Positions 44,535 through 56,593 of a stretch of 64,000 bases of DNA are shown one piece after another. Position 1 is the first letter of the stretch, and each line of letters opens with the position of its first letter. The notes under the pieces were generated by a model. That model was not told the DNA's origin and did not search any database. It saw nothing but the letters and a program-made list of their open reading frames with translations. The translations under genes and the position numbers were made by a program. The DNA lies in the NCBI RefSeq assembly GCF_010093535.1, contig NW_022985170.1, positions 1,145,492-1,209,491 on the forward strand, written 5' to 3'. This DNA comes from Lindgomyces ingoldianus (Eukaryota > Ascomycota > Dothideomycetes > Pleosporales > Lindgomycetaceae).

Positions 44535-45317
44535 AATGGGTCAGTGCAGATTTTGCTTCCCAATGTACATCCTCAAACTTGAGCTCAACATACGGCTTGA
44601 GGCTGCCATGGTGGTGCATTCTGCACATTGTCGGTGCTAGTCAGAGATGAACCAACGACCAATTAACAACCTAGGCAGGTAGCGCGAACTATATCCGTCA
44701 CATGTTCTAGACCCGAGAAGGTCCCCAGCTCCACTACAACAGACACCATCTTCACTCGTGTCTTCGCTCTGGCAGTGAACTGTCAGAAGTGCAAACATAT
44801 GGTTTCGGAATGCCGTTTTAGGAAACCCGGCCGTACTAGTCAGGACCTCCATCAGCCGCAGATCCCCATGGGGTGACCATGCGGAGTAGTGGCTTGGCAT
44901 CTCCAACTTCCAAGATCCTCGACACATGTGGAAAGTGTCCGGTAAATTTTGCAATTGGCGCCGCTGACGGTGTCTATCCTGGTTGTGGTTTTGGTCGACG
45001 TAGATTCGTGAGACTCGAACCATTAGGCATGCATTGGCGTGGAATTTGAATCCCGCTAGTGGTGTTCCGTGCATGTTCTTCCCCACAAGCACAGGAACGA
45101 CATCCTTCACTTTTGCCCGAACGAGCTTTCCGGCCGAGGAAATTATGTTCGAAACCTGGGGTTCTGAGGTGCTAGGATGAGTGGTGTGGGCCGGATATAA
45201 AACCGAAGGAATCACCCTCATGGAATCGACTCGTTCACCGCCGACCAGGTTCACCGCTCTTCCTCTTTTCACTTCCTCTACTCTTCAACATTCCACTTTG
45301 TTCTCTGCGATCTCACC
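44535..45317. other. Promoter region of sugar transporter
   Basis: No supported gene. A 211-codon minus-strand frame (45272-44637) is open but starts without ATG and shows no motif. The TATA-like box and a CT-rich leader lie at the right edge. Confidence 0.5.
45196..45202 (+). promoter_or_regulatory. TATA box of sugar transporter gene
   Basis: TATAAAA lies 116 bp before the ATG, followed by a pyrimidine-rich leader. Confidence 0.5.
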
Positions 45318-46948
45318 ATGCGGTCCTGCTATGGTCGAGGCAGACCATTGAGGGCTGCCATTGCTACGTGCTGTTTGGCAGCATTCCTCTTCTTCGGCTA
45401 CGACCAAGGTGTATTTGGAGGTATCCTTCAGATGCCTGACTGGCTCGAGCAATTCGATCACCCCAATGATACAAAGACTGGAATCATCGTTTCCTCCTAC
45501 TGCTTGGGTGCTCTTGCCGGATGTATCCTCAACGTTTTTATCGGAGATTACTTCGGTCGGCGACGAATGGTGAATGAAATCCATCAACATGTGACTTCAT
45601 CTTACTTACATATTCAGATATGGATGGCAATGGGCTTCGTTATTGTGGGCGCTACCCTTCAGACCTCCGCATATCACCTGGCGCATCTTATCATTGGCCG
45701 CATAATCACCGGCATTGGAACAGGAATCGATTCCTCCACCGTCCCCATGTATCAATCAGAGCTGTGTGAGAAAGAACACCGTGGGCGTCTCGTCTCTTGG
45801 GAAGTGCTTTTCATCGGTGTCGGTATTGTCATGGCTGTAAGAGGACCTCGATCACCTACTTCACTTCGACGAAATTAACATGCCGTAGTACTGGATCGAT
45901 TTCGGGTTCACTTACATTGGTGGTTCCGTTGCATGGCGCACCCCCATTGCTCTTCAGCTCATCTTCGCTATCGCTGTTATCTTCCTAGTTTGGGGACTTC
46001 CTGAATCTCCCCGTTGGCTGGCCGCTCGTGGTCGTGAAGACGAAGCCATCGAAGTCCTTTGCGCCGTCTTTGACCGTGACCGCAATGACCCATTCATCGT
46101 TGAGCAAATCGACGGCATCCGCGAGGCCATCGCTATCGAAACTCGGGTTGGTGCTCAAAAGCTCAGCGGTCTCTTCAAGAATGGGAAACTCAAGACTCGC
46201 CGTCGCGTCGTGCTTGCCTGGTTTGGTCTCTTCATGAACCAGTTATCTGGAATAAACATGGTGGTCTATTACATGCCAACGGTGCTGGTTAAGAACGTCG
46301 GACAAACCCCTCGCCTCGCACAAATCCTCGCCGGTTGTGTCCAGATCATGTTTGTCATTGGATGCTTGCTCCCTTCTCTCCGCCTCGACCAAATGGGCCG
46401 CAGGAAGACTATGATGTGGGGTTGTGGGGGCCTTGGGATCTGCATGATGTTCATTGCCGCCTTGCTATCTGCCAAAGGGAACCGTGAGGCCAGTATCGCA
46501 GCCGTTGCCTTCTTCTTCATATACATGCTCATCTTTGGCGCCTCCATTAATGTGGTCCCGTGGGTGTATGGACCAGAGGTCTTACCCCTCGAAGCACGAA
46601 CAAGGGGTACTGCTATCTCGGTGTCGTCGCATTGGATGTGGAATTTCTTCGTCGTTATGATCACGCCTGTTCTGTAAGTGAAGTCTCTGCGTCATAATTG
46701 AACGTACGCAACTAATATTTCCCAGGATTAATCGCCTCGACTGGAAGACATATCTCATCTTCATGTGCACCAACCTTGTCTTCGTCCCAATAATCTACTG
46801 GTTCTACCCCGAAACCGGGAATATGTCTCTCGAGTCCATCGATAGCTTGTTCATTAAACCTGGCGAATATGATTCGGAATCTGCGGAGGAGGGAGAGGCA
46901 GGAAGTCGGGAGGTGAAGGGTGAGACGCAGCAGGTTGGGAAGATTTGA
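45318..46948 (+). CDS. MFS sugar transporter
   Basis: Exons 45318-45569, 45618-45836, 45889-46673 and 46726-46948 give 492 residues. The first intron is only 48 bp, a multiple of three and free of stops, so unspliced translation stays open; removing it restores GRRRM-IWMAMGF. Sugar-porter signatures are FGYDQGVFGG in helix 1, DYFGRRRM, LPESPRWLAARGRE, NQLSGINMVVYY in helix 7, and YPETGNMSLESID at the end of helix 12. The protein is a predicted 12-helix plasma-membrane proton symporter; its sugar is unknown. The N-terminus is very short before helix 1, with the start ATG preceded by a TATA box. The tail is acidic. Confidence 0.93.
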
Positions 46949-48452
46949 GAGGAGCAATGCCAAGTGTTAGCAACTACCGAACTTGGCCGTCGTCGAAAGT
47001 TACACCTTTGAGAGAGAAACAATGCCATTGTAATTGCGAGCGAATTGCCTCAGCTCACTTATTCTGACCTCTCTCACTTAATTACTTCCCATACACCGAT
47101 TTCCATAACTCTAAATATAGTCGCCTGATTTCCCCTCAACAATTACCACCCTGCTTTCAAGGACTTGATTAAGTAGCTAGGCTCCACGTCAACCCTTCCA
47201 ATCTTTGCAACTGCGTAAGAGCCCCACATGGGTGAATTCCTTAATGTTGTAAGGCATATATACTATTCTGCTGCAAATCAACCCCTGGTTTGATTATTCG
47301 TACCTTTTTGGCTGTGGTGGCGGAGTGGTGCGGAGCCCCGTCCTTACAAATGTTATCAAAGATCTCTCGTCTGACTCTCCGGTCGAGCATCCGCACATTA
47401 TCGGAACCTAAAGCAAACCCTGCGTGATGACGATCTCATATCTACTACGAAACTGTAAGATACAGCGACCACAATACTCTTCAAAATCTCTATAGCTACT
47501 CTCACGAAGTTCCTCCATACGGCATTGGATACTTTCAGATTGTTTGGCGCTTCAGCGAGTCTGAAAGCAAGATTTGTACCAAAATAGGGCTCTGAATCAT
47601 TTGTAAGTTAAGCAATGACTGGCTACAGTAATCGGAAGTCCAAGCTGTGGCCACGGAGAGTTTGTAGATTTCGCTGGATAACAGAACTACGACAATATCA
47701 AATTCGACTGTATAGTCTGGCGGACCGTAGCAGGCAATATATTTTGGAATATCTCATCAGCAAGATTCCTAGCAGATAGTAAGCGGGACTTCGCCGAAGC
47801 AAAACCTAAGACTTTCAACCACGTTATTCCATGGTCCAAGTAAGGATTCAATTCTTATGTCTTACCCGAAGCGGAAGAAATGGAAGAATACCCAGGACTG
47901 AAGGGCGTTCGTGGTAATGGTATCCTCTACCACAAATTTAGGGACCACGAGAAGCTTAACACCATGACCAAGTCTTTATAAGCTTCGAGACGTGGACAGG
48001 AATTTTCTCGAGGCAGTTTTCATTCACTTTTGAAGGAAGCATTGGTGCACAGATGTCTAAACTTATGCCACTCCTGGAAAGGTTGACCTTGAGGCTCGAG
48101 CCCCAACTCTCAGAAGTCTATTGCACTAGCTGTCGGCTATGGATCTTTCTCGTCACTTCTACTTTTCAGGAGATCTTTTAAGTGAAGTAATTGCACTGAT
48201 TAATTATTCAGTTCGCCTAGAAGAACCGAGTAATGAAAGCCTTGAGGCCATATACTTCTTCATTTTTGGTTTTGCTGCTCTTAGTTTAGGCCGCATCACT
48301 CGGAATTTCTTTCATTTCACTTGCCTGGTATACCCCTCCAACCCTTCACCACTTGCAACTTAATTTAGTTTTCTCCAATCTGCGGATTTCATTTGGACTA
48401 GAAAAACCTCAGTTCTTGACCTCAAACCCTCTTCCTCAAGGTCTCCCTCGCA
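46949..48452. other. Intergenic with possible decayed coding text
   Basis: No intact gene. Around 47780-47980 the plus strand reads as protein-like text (for example EMEEYPGLKGVRGNGILYH) but with stops and no start, so it may be a relic. The 48139-48363 frame has an ATG but no recognisable content. Confidence 0.35.
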
Positions 48453-49226
48453 ATGCGTCCAAACATCTCTACCTCGCCAGCGCTGAAAAGAACACCCTCT
48501 CCACAAAACCTTTTACCAACAATCCTTGTGCCATCAACCGCCACAACCGAGTCTCTAAAATGGAAATATCTCCTCTCCGCGACCTCCTCGACCTCCTCGA
48601 AGTGGCGATACCTCGACACCTCTAGCCTTCTCCCCGCAAACGCGCCCACCAAACACGCTCACATCATCGACTTAAGCAGTATTGATGATGAACTCTCTTC
48701 GAATCCAAGTATCTGGGATGCGGTAGCGACTGTTCTGTTCCAGGCTGGCCCAGAGATGTTGGAGTGGTTTTTACATTCGCGGAATAAGACGTTCAGGTTT
48801 GTGAGAAAGGAAGGACTGAAGGATTGGAATCTGATAATTTGGCGGAAAGGTTGTGAAGTCCTGGTACGCTGCAACGACTTCTTTCACCTTGCATGCAGTC
48901 CTTATTAACTTCTCCCATGCCAGATCGCACTCTTTCGGCCGCAATCTTCAAAAATCAAATCCAAAATATTCTACGAATGGGATAAAATTATACGCTGCAT
49001 GATTGGCTATAATGGCTCGTGGTCAGTCTACTACGGTGCCTGGTACGGTGTTACAGGTGATAGCTTGGAGGAAGCTTGGGATGACACATTTGAGAAAGTG
49101 AATGAGGGGTATCCGAGGGAGAGTCCGAAGAACGAGCGGCAGATGGAGAATGTAGCGAGGAGTATGGCGTGGTATCTTCTTTTAGCGCAGTCTGGAAAAG
49201 AGAAGATTATGGTTGACACTACTTGA
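48453..49226 (+). CDS. Hypothetical protein (two exons)
   Basis: Exons 48453-48863 and 48924-49226, joined by a 60-bp intron (donor GTACGC, acceptor TGCCAG), give 237 residues. The N-terminal 65 residues are Ser/Thr-rich. A folded part follows with conserved-looking text: HIIDLSSIDDELSSNPSIWD, LEWFLHSRNKTFRFVRKEG and, after the splice, FYEWDKIIRCMIGYNGSWSV, then an acidic helix and an alanine/leucine C-terminal helix. No signal peptide, membrane segment or catalytic motif is seen and I do not recognise the family. The composition, aromatic content and exact splice phase argue that it is a real gene. An upstream frame at 48353 in another phase is likely leader. Confidence 0.6.
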
Positions 49227-51543
49227 GTGGAGGATGGAGGGTGAATGGAATGAGGGCGTGGGCGGGTTTGGGAACAAGCCATTACATAATTGAGAAGGGG
49301 TTAGGTGTGGTATCGGTCCTCGTTTTAGGAATCCAAGGATGGTTCTCTAATGTACTGGGAGATATGGGGCGCATTGAGGAAGGAGTATGTATCAGAGGGC
49401 TGGGCCAAAATATGCGAGGTGAAGGGGCCGATGAGAGAGCTGAGACGCTTCAGATATTCTGGACAAGGTCTCTTGCTTATTTTAACCTTGATTACCCTAA
49501 CTCCTCGAAGAGCATAGCATGAGACATGTCGCTCCTTGTACCGAAAGAAAATTGTCCTGGGTTTCCCTTGATTCTAGGCCTAGTTTGTTAGGTTTGGAAA
49601 TTTGTGCGGTTGATATGCTTCTGAGATTTCCTCCTAAAATAAAACCAAGGCTAAACAGTCAGAATTGCCAGCAAGCAAGTTTGTGGCGTTTTCAAGGTCC
49701 AACTTGACTTGATTGATTACCTATTTGGCTTGCACACAGCTGACCCAGACCTAAGCTAGCCCCACTTCAAAATCTCGCACGCAACCTTCTCTCCCTCTCA
49801 CTTCGTAAACGCGATCTTGATACCCTACTAACGCGTTCTAAACATGTCGAAACAGCTGCAGATAAGCGTTGGCATTCCTTTATCATGTTCTATGCCCTTC
49901 TAAATACGTTCTAGGATGCCTGCAAGGCGTACAGTAGCTTAGGTTGTCTGCCATTTAGAGTTAATGTATTTAAGAAGGTAAGAAAACAAATTCTAAACAC
50001 AATCTTATTAGGCTCCTAACCTGTTTAGAACAAAAATAGATGTGTAGAGGTACATTTTAGTAAGATCTACTGCAGAGTAAAGGTGAGTAAGGACCTATGC
50101 AGGGTGAGTTCCAATAGATTTTAAACATGTTTGAATTAGGTTTAGAAAAGTTAGAGCTTGCTGCTAACAAAATCTAAATATGTTTAGTACAAGTTTTAGT
50201 TTTAGAGTACGCTAATTAATTATATTAAGAAATATTACTCTAGCACCTTAGTTAAGCAGTCTAAAAGTATTAGAAACCTTTTAATAGAAATAATTTGTAA
50301 TGCTTGCAGTAAGATATTTACAACAAAATGTTCACATGTCCTTAATATATTTAGTATTCTTCTCTAGCATAATAAAGAAGCACAATAAGTTGTACTTATT
50401 AAGACACTCTAAACATGTTCAGAGCATTCCTAAGCTACTACTAACTCTATAAAATAAACGCTTACAACTGCAACCTGCTGCCAAGACAATTCTAACAGAT
50501 TCTAATTGTTTTAAGATTCTAGTGTTTGCGCAGTTAAAAAAGGCAAAGAAGCAGAAAGCTTGTAACGTTAGTTAAATGATTTCTAGACCTATTTAGACAA
50601 ACTTTAAAAAATGGAAAGCATAGTGATCTCTGTCTAGGGACACCCTCTTATGGTTTAGCACAGTCCCTCGCTTGTCCATATCGGGCACCCCTCCTCGCCC
50701 TCCCTTTCTAGGATTTCTTCTTATCTCTTTTTGTTTCTCTCTAACTTAACTCTAGCTCTTTTACTACTGAGTAGCCTACACCCTTTTATATTGTAAGCTA
50801 TGCGCACCTTTCTCAGACAAATCACTTCTTTCAGAAAGTTGTCCATCCGCATTCTAAAAGTTTCTGTCATGACTTACAGCACTGCATATGGGCTGGAGGA
50901 GAGGCAAAGCGAGATTGTTCCCTTGGAGTGCTGGATCGAACCATCTTTCGCGATGATCATTCCCAACAGGCTCTGGCCTGTCCGCTCGTCGCTTGAATCT
51001 CCAAAAATACGTTTACCTGATGATGATTTCTGAAGTAGACTCCCGACGAATGTCCAGTCTTTCAACTCATTGAAAGAATCCGACCGAGCCCAATATTTGA
51101 CAGACCTGCATCAAAGCCTTCTCATGCGGCAGACGGCGTTTTCCTAGGCAACCTTACCATATACGCTCTAGGAGCTTGAGATCACACACGTTGATGATGA
51201 AGGTCTGGAAATTAAGTCGGAAATATATGAGCGTAGAGCTTCCTTGCAAAACCTGTGTGTTCTGAAATTTCTGAAATAGATGGTTTTTTGGCTAGAAAGT
51301 ACCCTTCTAATCTTCACGGCCGAGCAGGTTTGTAGAAACTGGTCTAGGCTACCTTAATTCCTTTATAAGCTATTGTAGGGCCCTCAATGTTCCTCTGGTC
51401 AAATTTCGATGTGCAGCACTCCGTAACTGCTCGTTGCGCTTGAATGTGTAGACTCCACACAACATCGCGGTCTAGCATTGTGAAGTTTATACAAAACATA
51501 AACAATTAATTGCGTTGACATTATTGCAGCCACATAAAGGGGA
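49227..51543. other. AT-rich gene-free stretch
   Basis: After about 49740 the DNA is AT-rich with stops in all frames. It contains the palindromic-motif field (49840-50610) described separately, and then a more ordinary segment (50640-51540) with a 77-codon frame of no recognisable family. Confidence 0.5.
49840..50610. repeat. Dispersed near-palindrome related to CTAAACATGTTTAG
   Basis: Variants of TCTAAACATGT or its complement recur at about 49846, 49906, 49990, 50030, 50123, 50140, 50174, 50408 and 50590, some as whole palindromes (TTTAAACATGTTTGA near 50122, CTAAATATGTTTAG near 50173, CTAAACATGTTCAG near 50409). Surrounding DNA is AT-rich and without coding. Could be a decayed low-complexity satellite or a RIP-altered repeat. 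Confidence 0.5.
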
Positions 51544-53820
51544 CTATAATAAACCCCACAGGTTTTGAACCTTCCGTCCACTCCTCCCCACCTCCTCTGC
51601 GCTACGAAACCGAATCTCATGTAGTCTCAACATCTTATCCGCCACGTCCTGGCCATTTGAAAGATCGACCAAATGCCACTGGCCCTTCCTCAGAACTTTC
51701 AGGGTTCCCCAAAGAGCAAGGAAGCAGATGGGCTAGAAAGACTGTCAGCCACACGTTCCGCAAATCAGCGTTGGGAGAAGACCACTTACAGCAAGATAAG
51801 CTGACAAAAATGGCTGCACGTAAAACCCATTCCAGAGACTACTCCCGTTGACCACAACTAGCAAAAACAGACACGCTGCCAGCGAAAGATACGCCGTAAT
51901 CGGCTGTCCGTGGCCTCTGTACGGGAAATCATCCGGTAGATTATTCGTGCCGCGGTTCCAGCGCCGGACAAGCGGCACCTCGTGCAAAGCGTCTTTATTG
52001 TTGCGAATGCAGTGGTAGAAGCGGATGTAGGCCCAGCATTCGCACGCCCATACTATAACGACGCCGACGGAGCCCATCTCGGAGAGCACGTCAAGGATGG
52101 TGCCGATGTCGGTTTCGGGGCCATGCGCGTTAGAGAGGTAGAGGAAGGGGACCCAGGAGAAGATGCAGGATGCGACTAAGGCCCGCATTGGAACTTTGCG
52201 GTTGTTCGTTTTGCCGAGAGTTGCTAGGAAGCGCGTGTACCAGGGCTGCCCTTTTCCGCCGTCCAAGCTCCTAGTTAGACTGAAGAGTGTCCGGGAGGCG
52301 ACGTATAGGTTCGTGTTTGCACATGTGAGCGCTGTGAACATGAGGAAGACGTTTAGTGTGCCGGCGAGGCCTTTTATGCCAGAATACTTCGCCACGAGGA
52401 CGAATGCGGAGGCCGTGGAGCCGTGCGCGCTCACTGTGTCCATGGCGTTTGCGCGCCAACTTACGCGGGGAAGATTTGGGTCGTCCCAGGCGATGTTGAG
52501 TGTGACCAGAACACCAGCAATGACATACAATAGCGCTGCAACAAACGATATGAAGACGGCCGAGAACTTGACCGTCTTTCCGATCGCGCTGGGATTCGTC
52601 GGATTCCTTACTGGCGGCACCCGAGCCTCTAGCGCCGAAGCAGCGGTAATTTCAACACCGACATATGCGAATGCGGCTATAGAAAGGCTCATGAAGAAGG
52701 CCTGCGCCCAGTTCTGTGTAGCATCTGTGTCGCGGACAATGACTTTCTCGGGATAGAGTGAGCTGCCTATCTTAGGGCCTGGACCGCCGCCCTGGTTGAT
52801 GACGACGTTGACGACAATGATGACTAAGAGGAAGGAGAGCTTGAGAAAGCCGCTGACGACCTCAAATAAGCCGTACGTCTACTCAACTGGTCAGTATAAG
52901 CTTGTACAAACGAGTGGAAAGGGAAGCATACCTCGATACCAAATGCATTCAGTATGAGCAGAAACAGCGGGACAAGGAAGAATAGAATCCCTCCCTGAAT
53001 ACCTTTAGGCGTCTCCCAATACTCGGCTTCACCAGCCGTGGCGGCAACAAGGGCTGCAAATGCAATGGCGTACGTGAACCAATATGCGACTCCAACCGCA
53101 ATTCCCAACTCGACATCCACAAACTCCGACACATACGTACTCAATGCGCCAGAGATAGGCCAAATGCACAGCAGCTCCGCAGTACACTGCATAACGCCCC
53201 AGGCCAGGAGGCCTAGCAGGGCGAAGGAGAGCAAAACTGCGACTGGCCCGCCCAGTCTGAGGATCAGGCCACCGCGTACATAAAGGCCAACACCGAGGAC
53301 ACCGCTAATTGTGATCATGAATATGTGGATGCCTCGAAGGCGACGACTACCACCGTCAGTATCCTCGATATGATGAATAATAGAATGGGGAAGCATACTT
53401 TACAGCCCGATCTCTATCCCGCTCAAGCATCAGCCTATCCGCCGGCGGTTCTTCCTCGCCTATCTCTTCAACACCACTCTTATCAGCATCATGGCTCAAA
53501 TTGGAGAGCGCGATGTCGTTTCCAGTCGAAGCCGGTCCTGGACTTCGACTCTGCGTGCGTAGACGTTCTCCACCCCGCTCTAGTGACTCCCGACGCTCAT
53601 GTCTTTGACTCGCGCTCCGACTCCCCCCGGCATCTAGGTAGGACTCGCTCTCGAACGAAGGAGGCGACAAGCGGTTCTCTCTGTCTATTGACGCAGATGG
53701 AGCCCGCTGCTCGGGATGCGGCGATGGTCGAGTGGCGCCTTGCGATGTGGATGATGTTCCTCTCCACCAGTCTGGGATCCAACCAGGCTCCAGCGATGAG
53801 CCTCCGGTCCTGTCTGTCAT
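51544..53820 (-). CDS. Amino acid permease (APC superfamily, yeast-type AAT)
   Basis: Exons 53820-53399, 53346-52932, 52878-51790 and 51732-51544 give 704 residues. Splice joins are clean: AVN-RRLRGIHIFMITISG, FGIE-TYGLFEVVSG, and SAYLA-PICFLALWG. The N-terminal 140 residues are hydrophilic, Ser/Arg/Glu-rich and cytosolic, which is longer than the 50-90 of standard yeast permeases and may carry regulatory phosphorylation or ubiquitin sites. Then follows the 12-helix fold with the helix-1 motif ISGVLGVGLYVRGG. A later conserved segment AFAYVGVEITAASALEA (helix 6) lines the substrate site. The C-terminal exon has the last helix and a basic tail. Substrate amino acid unknown. The start is the first ATG in frame. 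Confidence 0.9.
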
Positions 53821-55093
53821 GGGCTTCAGATGGCACGCGACATCCAAACCCTCTGACTGGTGTCCGTGGCACGAGACAGAGGCCTCAGTACAGTAGGGTT
53901 GCGACGTGCACAGGATACCTTGCCAGCTCTTCGCGCGCTGCCGGGGCGGCCTCTCTCCCTCTCATAAGCTAAATGCGGCTCTGCAGCCCCCATGCCAATA
54001 AATCGATGCCTAGTGTGGCTTGCCATCTCCTCGCACAAGACACGCCGTCATCCCATCAGAGCCAATCCCTATGATTGCGCAATACCCAAATCCTGCAGAT
54101 GGGGATATTGTGCGCCTCAGCCACTCGTGGCGCAGCCCTTCTCGACACGAGACCACCCCCAGTGGTCACCCTCGGCGCCTCACTCGACATCAGATCCGGT
54201 AGGCGGAATTCTATTATAATTTGCGCCCGTGGTGGACGGCCCATACATCTTGGACATTTGCGTTTTGATGTGTTGGTGGATGGAATTCCACCGGTCATGA
54301 CACTGCGAGACGCCTTGAGAAAGGTACAGCCCGCTCTCCCGCCCCCATAGCCCGCATGGCTAACAGCGACCGTAGATCTTCCGTCACAGCAAAAAAGAGG
54401 AGCATCAGGAAGAATTGATAACCCAGAATGTGCGGTCCAGATATTTTTCTGAGACCAAGCTGGTTCAGCTTATGGAGGACTTGTTTGGGAAAGGGAATTT
54501 CAGAGTCCGGGTACGTCATTCTTCTGTCTTCTATACTAGAACGCGTATTGATGGTAAGCTAGATGCAGAACGATCAATGGATTTTCGACGTACCGCGAGA
54601 GGTGACAGATGTAAGTGTCCTTCCCCCTCCACGCCCACAACTAGTAATCTCTGACCTGACATCGCAAAGGAAGAACTAAAGTGCATCAGCTCCTAATTCC
54701 TGTTCCTTCGACATAATAGGCTGACTCTGTATCCACAGACGAGCGAAAGGATAGCTGCATTAGGCTGTGGAGGCAGAGCATCAGGGGGAGGTGGGAGAGA
54801 GGGGTGGTGCGACGGCACTTAGCGGGGAGTCCGACAAGGTGGAAACAGCCTAAGCGCGTGCGCATTCAGCTGTTCAGCCTCCACGAACTGTATCATGTTA
54901 CCTGTAGATTTCTTCTGTCTGTTCTAGAGCAAGAATAAAGCTTTCTTTTCTCCTTGTAGTGTTACTGCAGCCCAGCGCCCTCTTTTCAGGCTATCGCGCA
55001 TTTCCTTTCGCTTATTGTGCTTCCCGACTCTCAGATCCCTCTCTACTCGTCTCGGCGCTGAATCTTATTGCATCGCGCTCTAGCTCACCCATC
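53821..55093. other. Intergenic between permease and CorA gene
   Basis: Divergent spacer with no supported gene. CT-rich leader sequence precedes the CorA start at 55094. Confidence 0.5.
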
Positions 55094-56579
55094 ATGGACT
55101 CGGTGGCCGGCATGGCGCTAGCCATCAACTCAGACCTATACTGGACGCGCTTCGATGCAGCAAACTCATGTTTCGAGGATGAGTCTGCGGACTTGCTGCC
55201 CATCCATATCCTCGATGTGCCGGCCCACCCTCAGTCGCCATCTGCCCACGGTCATATGCAGCCGCAGGCGCCGCAGCAGTTCTCAGCCTTGAAGACTCTA
55301 GGCGAATTTTTGGCCGGTCCGAATAAGGGAGTCTGGAAGTATCGATTAATGTTCGTTCCCAATTTGGGCGTTAATTGTCTGCTCAGAAGGTTTAACCATA
55401 GCCTACAGATCCATGTGCCAAGAGAACTCTTGGTCAAAACTGCAAATAACAAGGCCGATGCTCAGGAGAATAGTACAGCACCATGAGATAGCTCCTGACT
55501 TCCTTGAGGTGCCATTATCATTTTTCGATCGCTCGACAGATGAAGAGCAATCCTTCTGCGTTCCATGGACATTAAGAGAAGGTGGAGATTATTTCGAGAT
55601 GTTTTACACCTTTCGCTATGCTGAGTACAAGGGACATCCCAATGAGCCCTATGTCATCCGGCAAACCGGTGTCTATCAAAAATTCCACCTCAAGGAAAAG
55701 ACCTGCCTGTGGATCCTCGTAAACCCAGTGCCAGACTCTGCAGCACATCGCCGGGTAGTCGATGCTTTCCTTAACTACCAGAAAGAAATGGAGCAAAACC
55801 CACTGTGGTTGCACTGCGTGGTACTGGCATCTTATTTCCCGCGCTGGCGTGAATATCTGGCGGCATATGAAAAGAGATTGCTGCCACTGGCCGACACCAC
55901 AGCAGCAGCGTTCATCGCGGAGCCGCTGCGAGTCAACCATGAGACACTCAGCAAGTTACGCTCTTTGGAAAGCCACTTCATGCCTACTCCAGCAATTCTC
56001 CAGAGCTTTTTAGACACCCTGTCTGAGCTTGGCTCGTTTTCAGAAAAGCTTCTTGCACACAATTGCATCCATGCGAATGAGGTCCGACTTTTCGCCATCT
56101 TGGTTAGTAAATATCGCAGACACGCGTTGACATTCATTCGCACAGCTAAATTCCTCCAACAACGTAGCAACAACACCGCGACTCTGGTCTCCGACACTGT
56201 CGCTTTCAAAAATCAAGGGGTCGCCCAAGAGCAGAATGGAAACATGCTTCTTCTGACGCGCTCTGCCGTCTTTCTCACAGTCCTCACCCTCTTCTATCTT
56301 CCTTGGACATTTATGACTGGCTTGTTTGGGATGAACTTCTTCATGATGGACCAAAATACGTACAGGTTCGTGACGTCGCCGAAATTATGGGTGTATTTTG
56401 TGTCGGCCGTGGTACTCACTGCCTGCACGATGCTGCTGTATTATGTGATATCCGGATTTCCGCAGCTGCGGAAGGGGCGACAGAGTGGTGGCGATGGTGG
56501 GATTGGCCTGAGACAGGGTTTGCAACGGGGCTTTACTGATCCAGAGAAGAGTGGTGGAGATGGTAAAAAGTGGTCTTAG
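55094..56579 (+). CDS. CorA-like Mg2+ transporter protein
   Basis: Exons 55094-55350 and 55409-56579 give 475 residues. The join uses a 58-bp intron with the less usual donor GTTCGT and acceptor CTACAG, giving YRLI-SMCQENSW. Two membrane segments near the C-terminus (about residues 371-392 and 415-437) are linked by the CorA signature Gly-Met-Asn (residues 393-395, in LFGMNFF), which forms the pore selectivity loop. The N-terminal cytosolic part is the alpha/beta funnel region of the fungal CorA-like family, many of which have unknown ion preference. The ATG at 55094 was chosen because the upstream frame has no ATG. Its stop lies 14 bp from that of the kinase gene on the other strand. Confidence 0.88.
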
Positions 56580-56593
56580 ACAGATGTTTCATT

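Noticed and set aside
44637..45272. 211-codon open frame on the minus strand
   Set aside because: No ATG at its start, no recognisable motif or signal peptide, and it fills the promoter of the plus-strand sugar transporter; one open frame of this size is plausible by chance in 64 kb.
32078..46948. Whole 32-47 kb block as a secondary-metabolite cluster
   Set aside because: No complete PKS, NRPS, terpene or RiPP core enzyme and no transcription-factor gene; only enzymes and transporters of general type.
50800..51065. Overlapping 77- and 63-codon frames on both strands
   Set aside because: Neither shows a known motif or splice partner; the surrounding DNA is gene-free.
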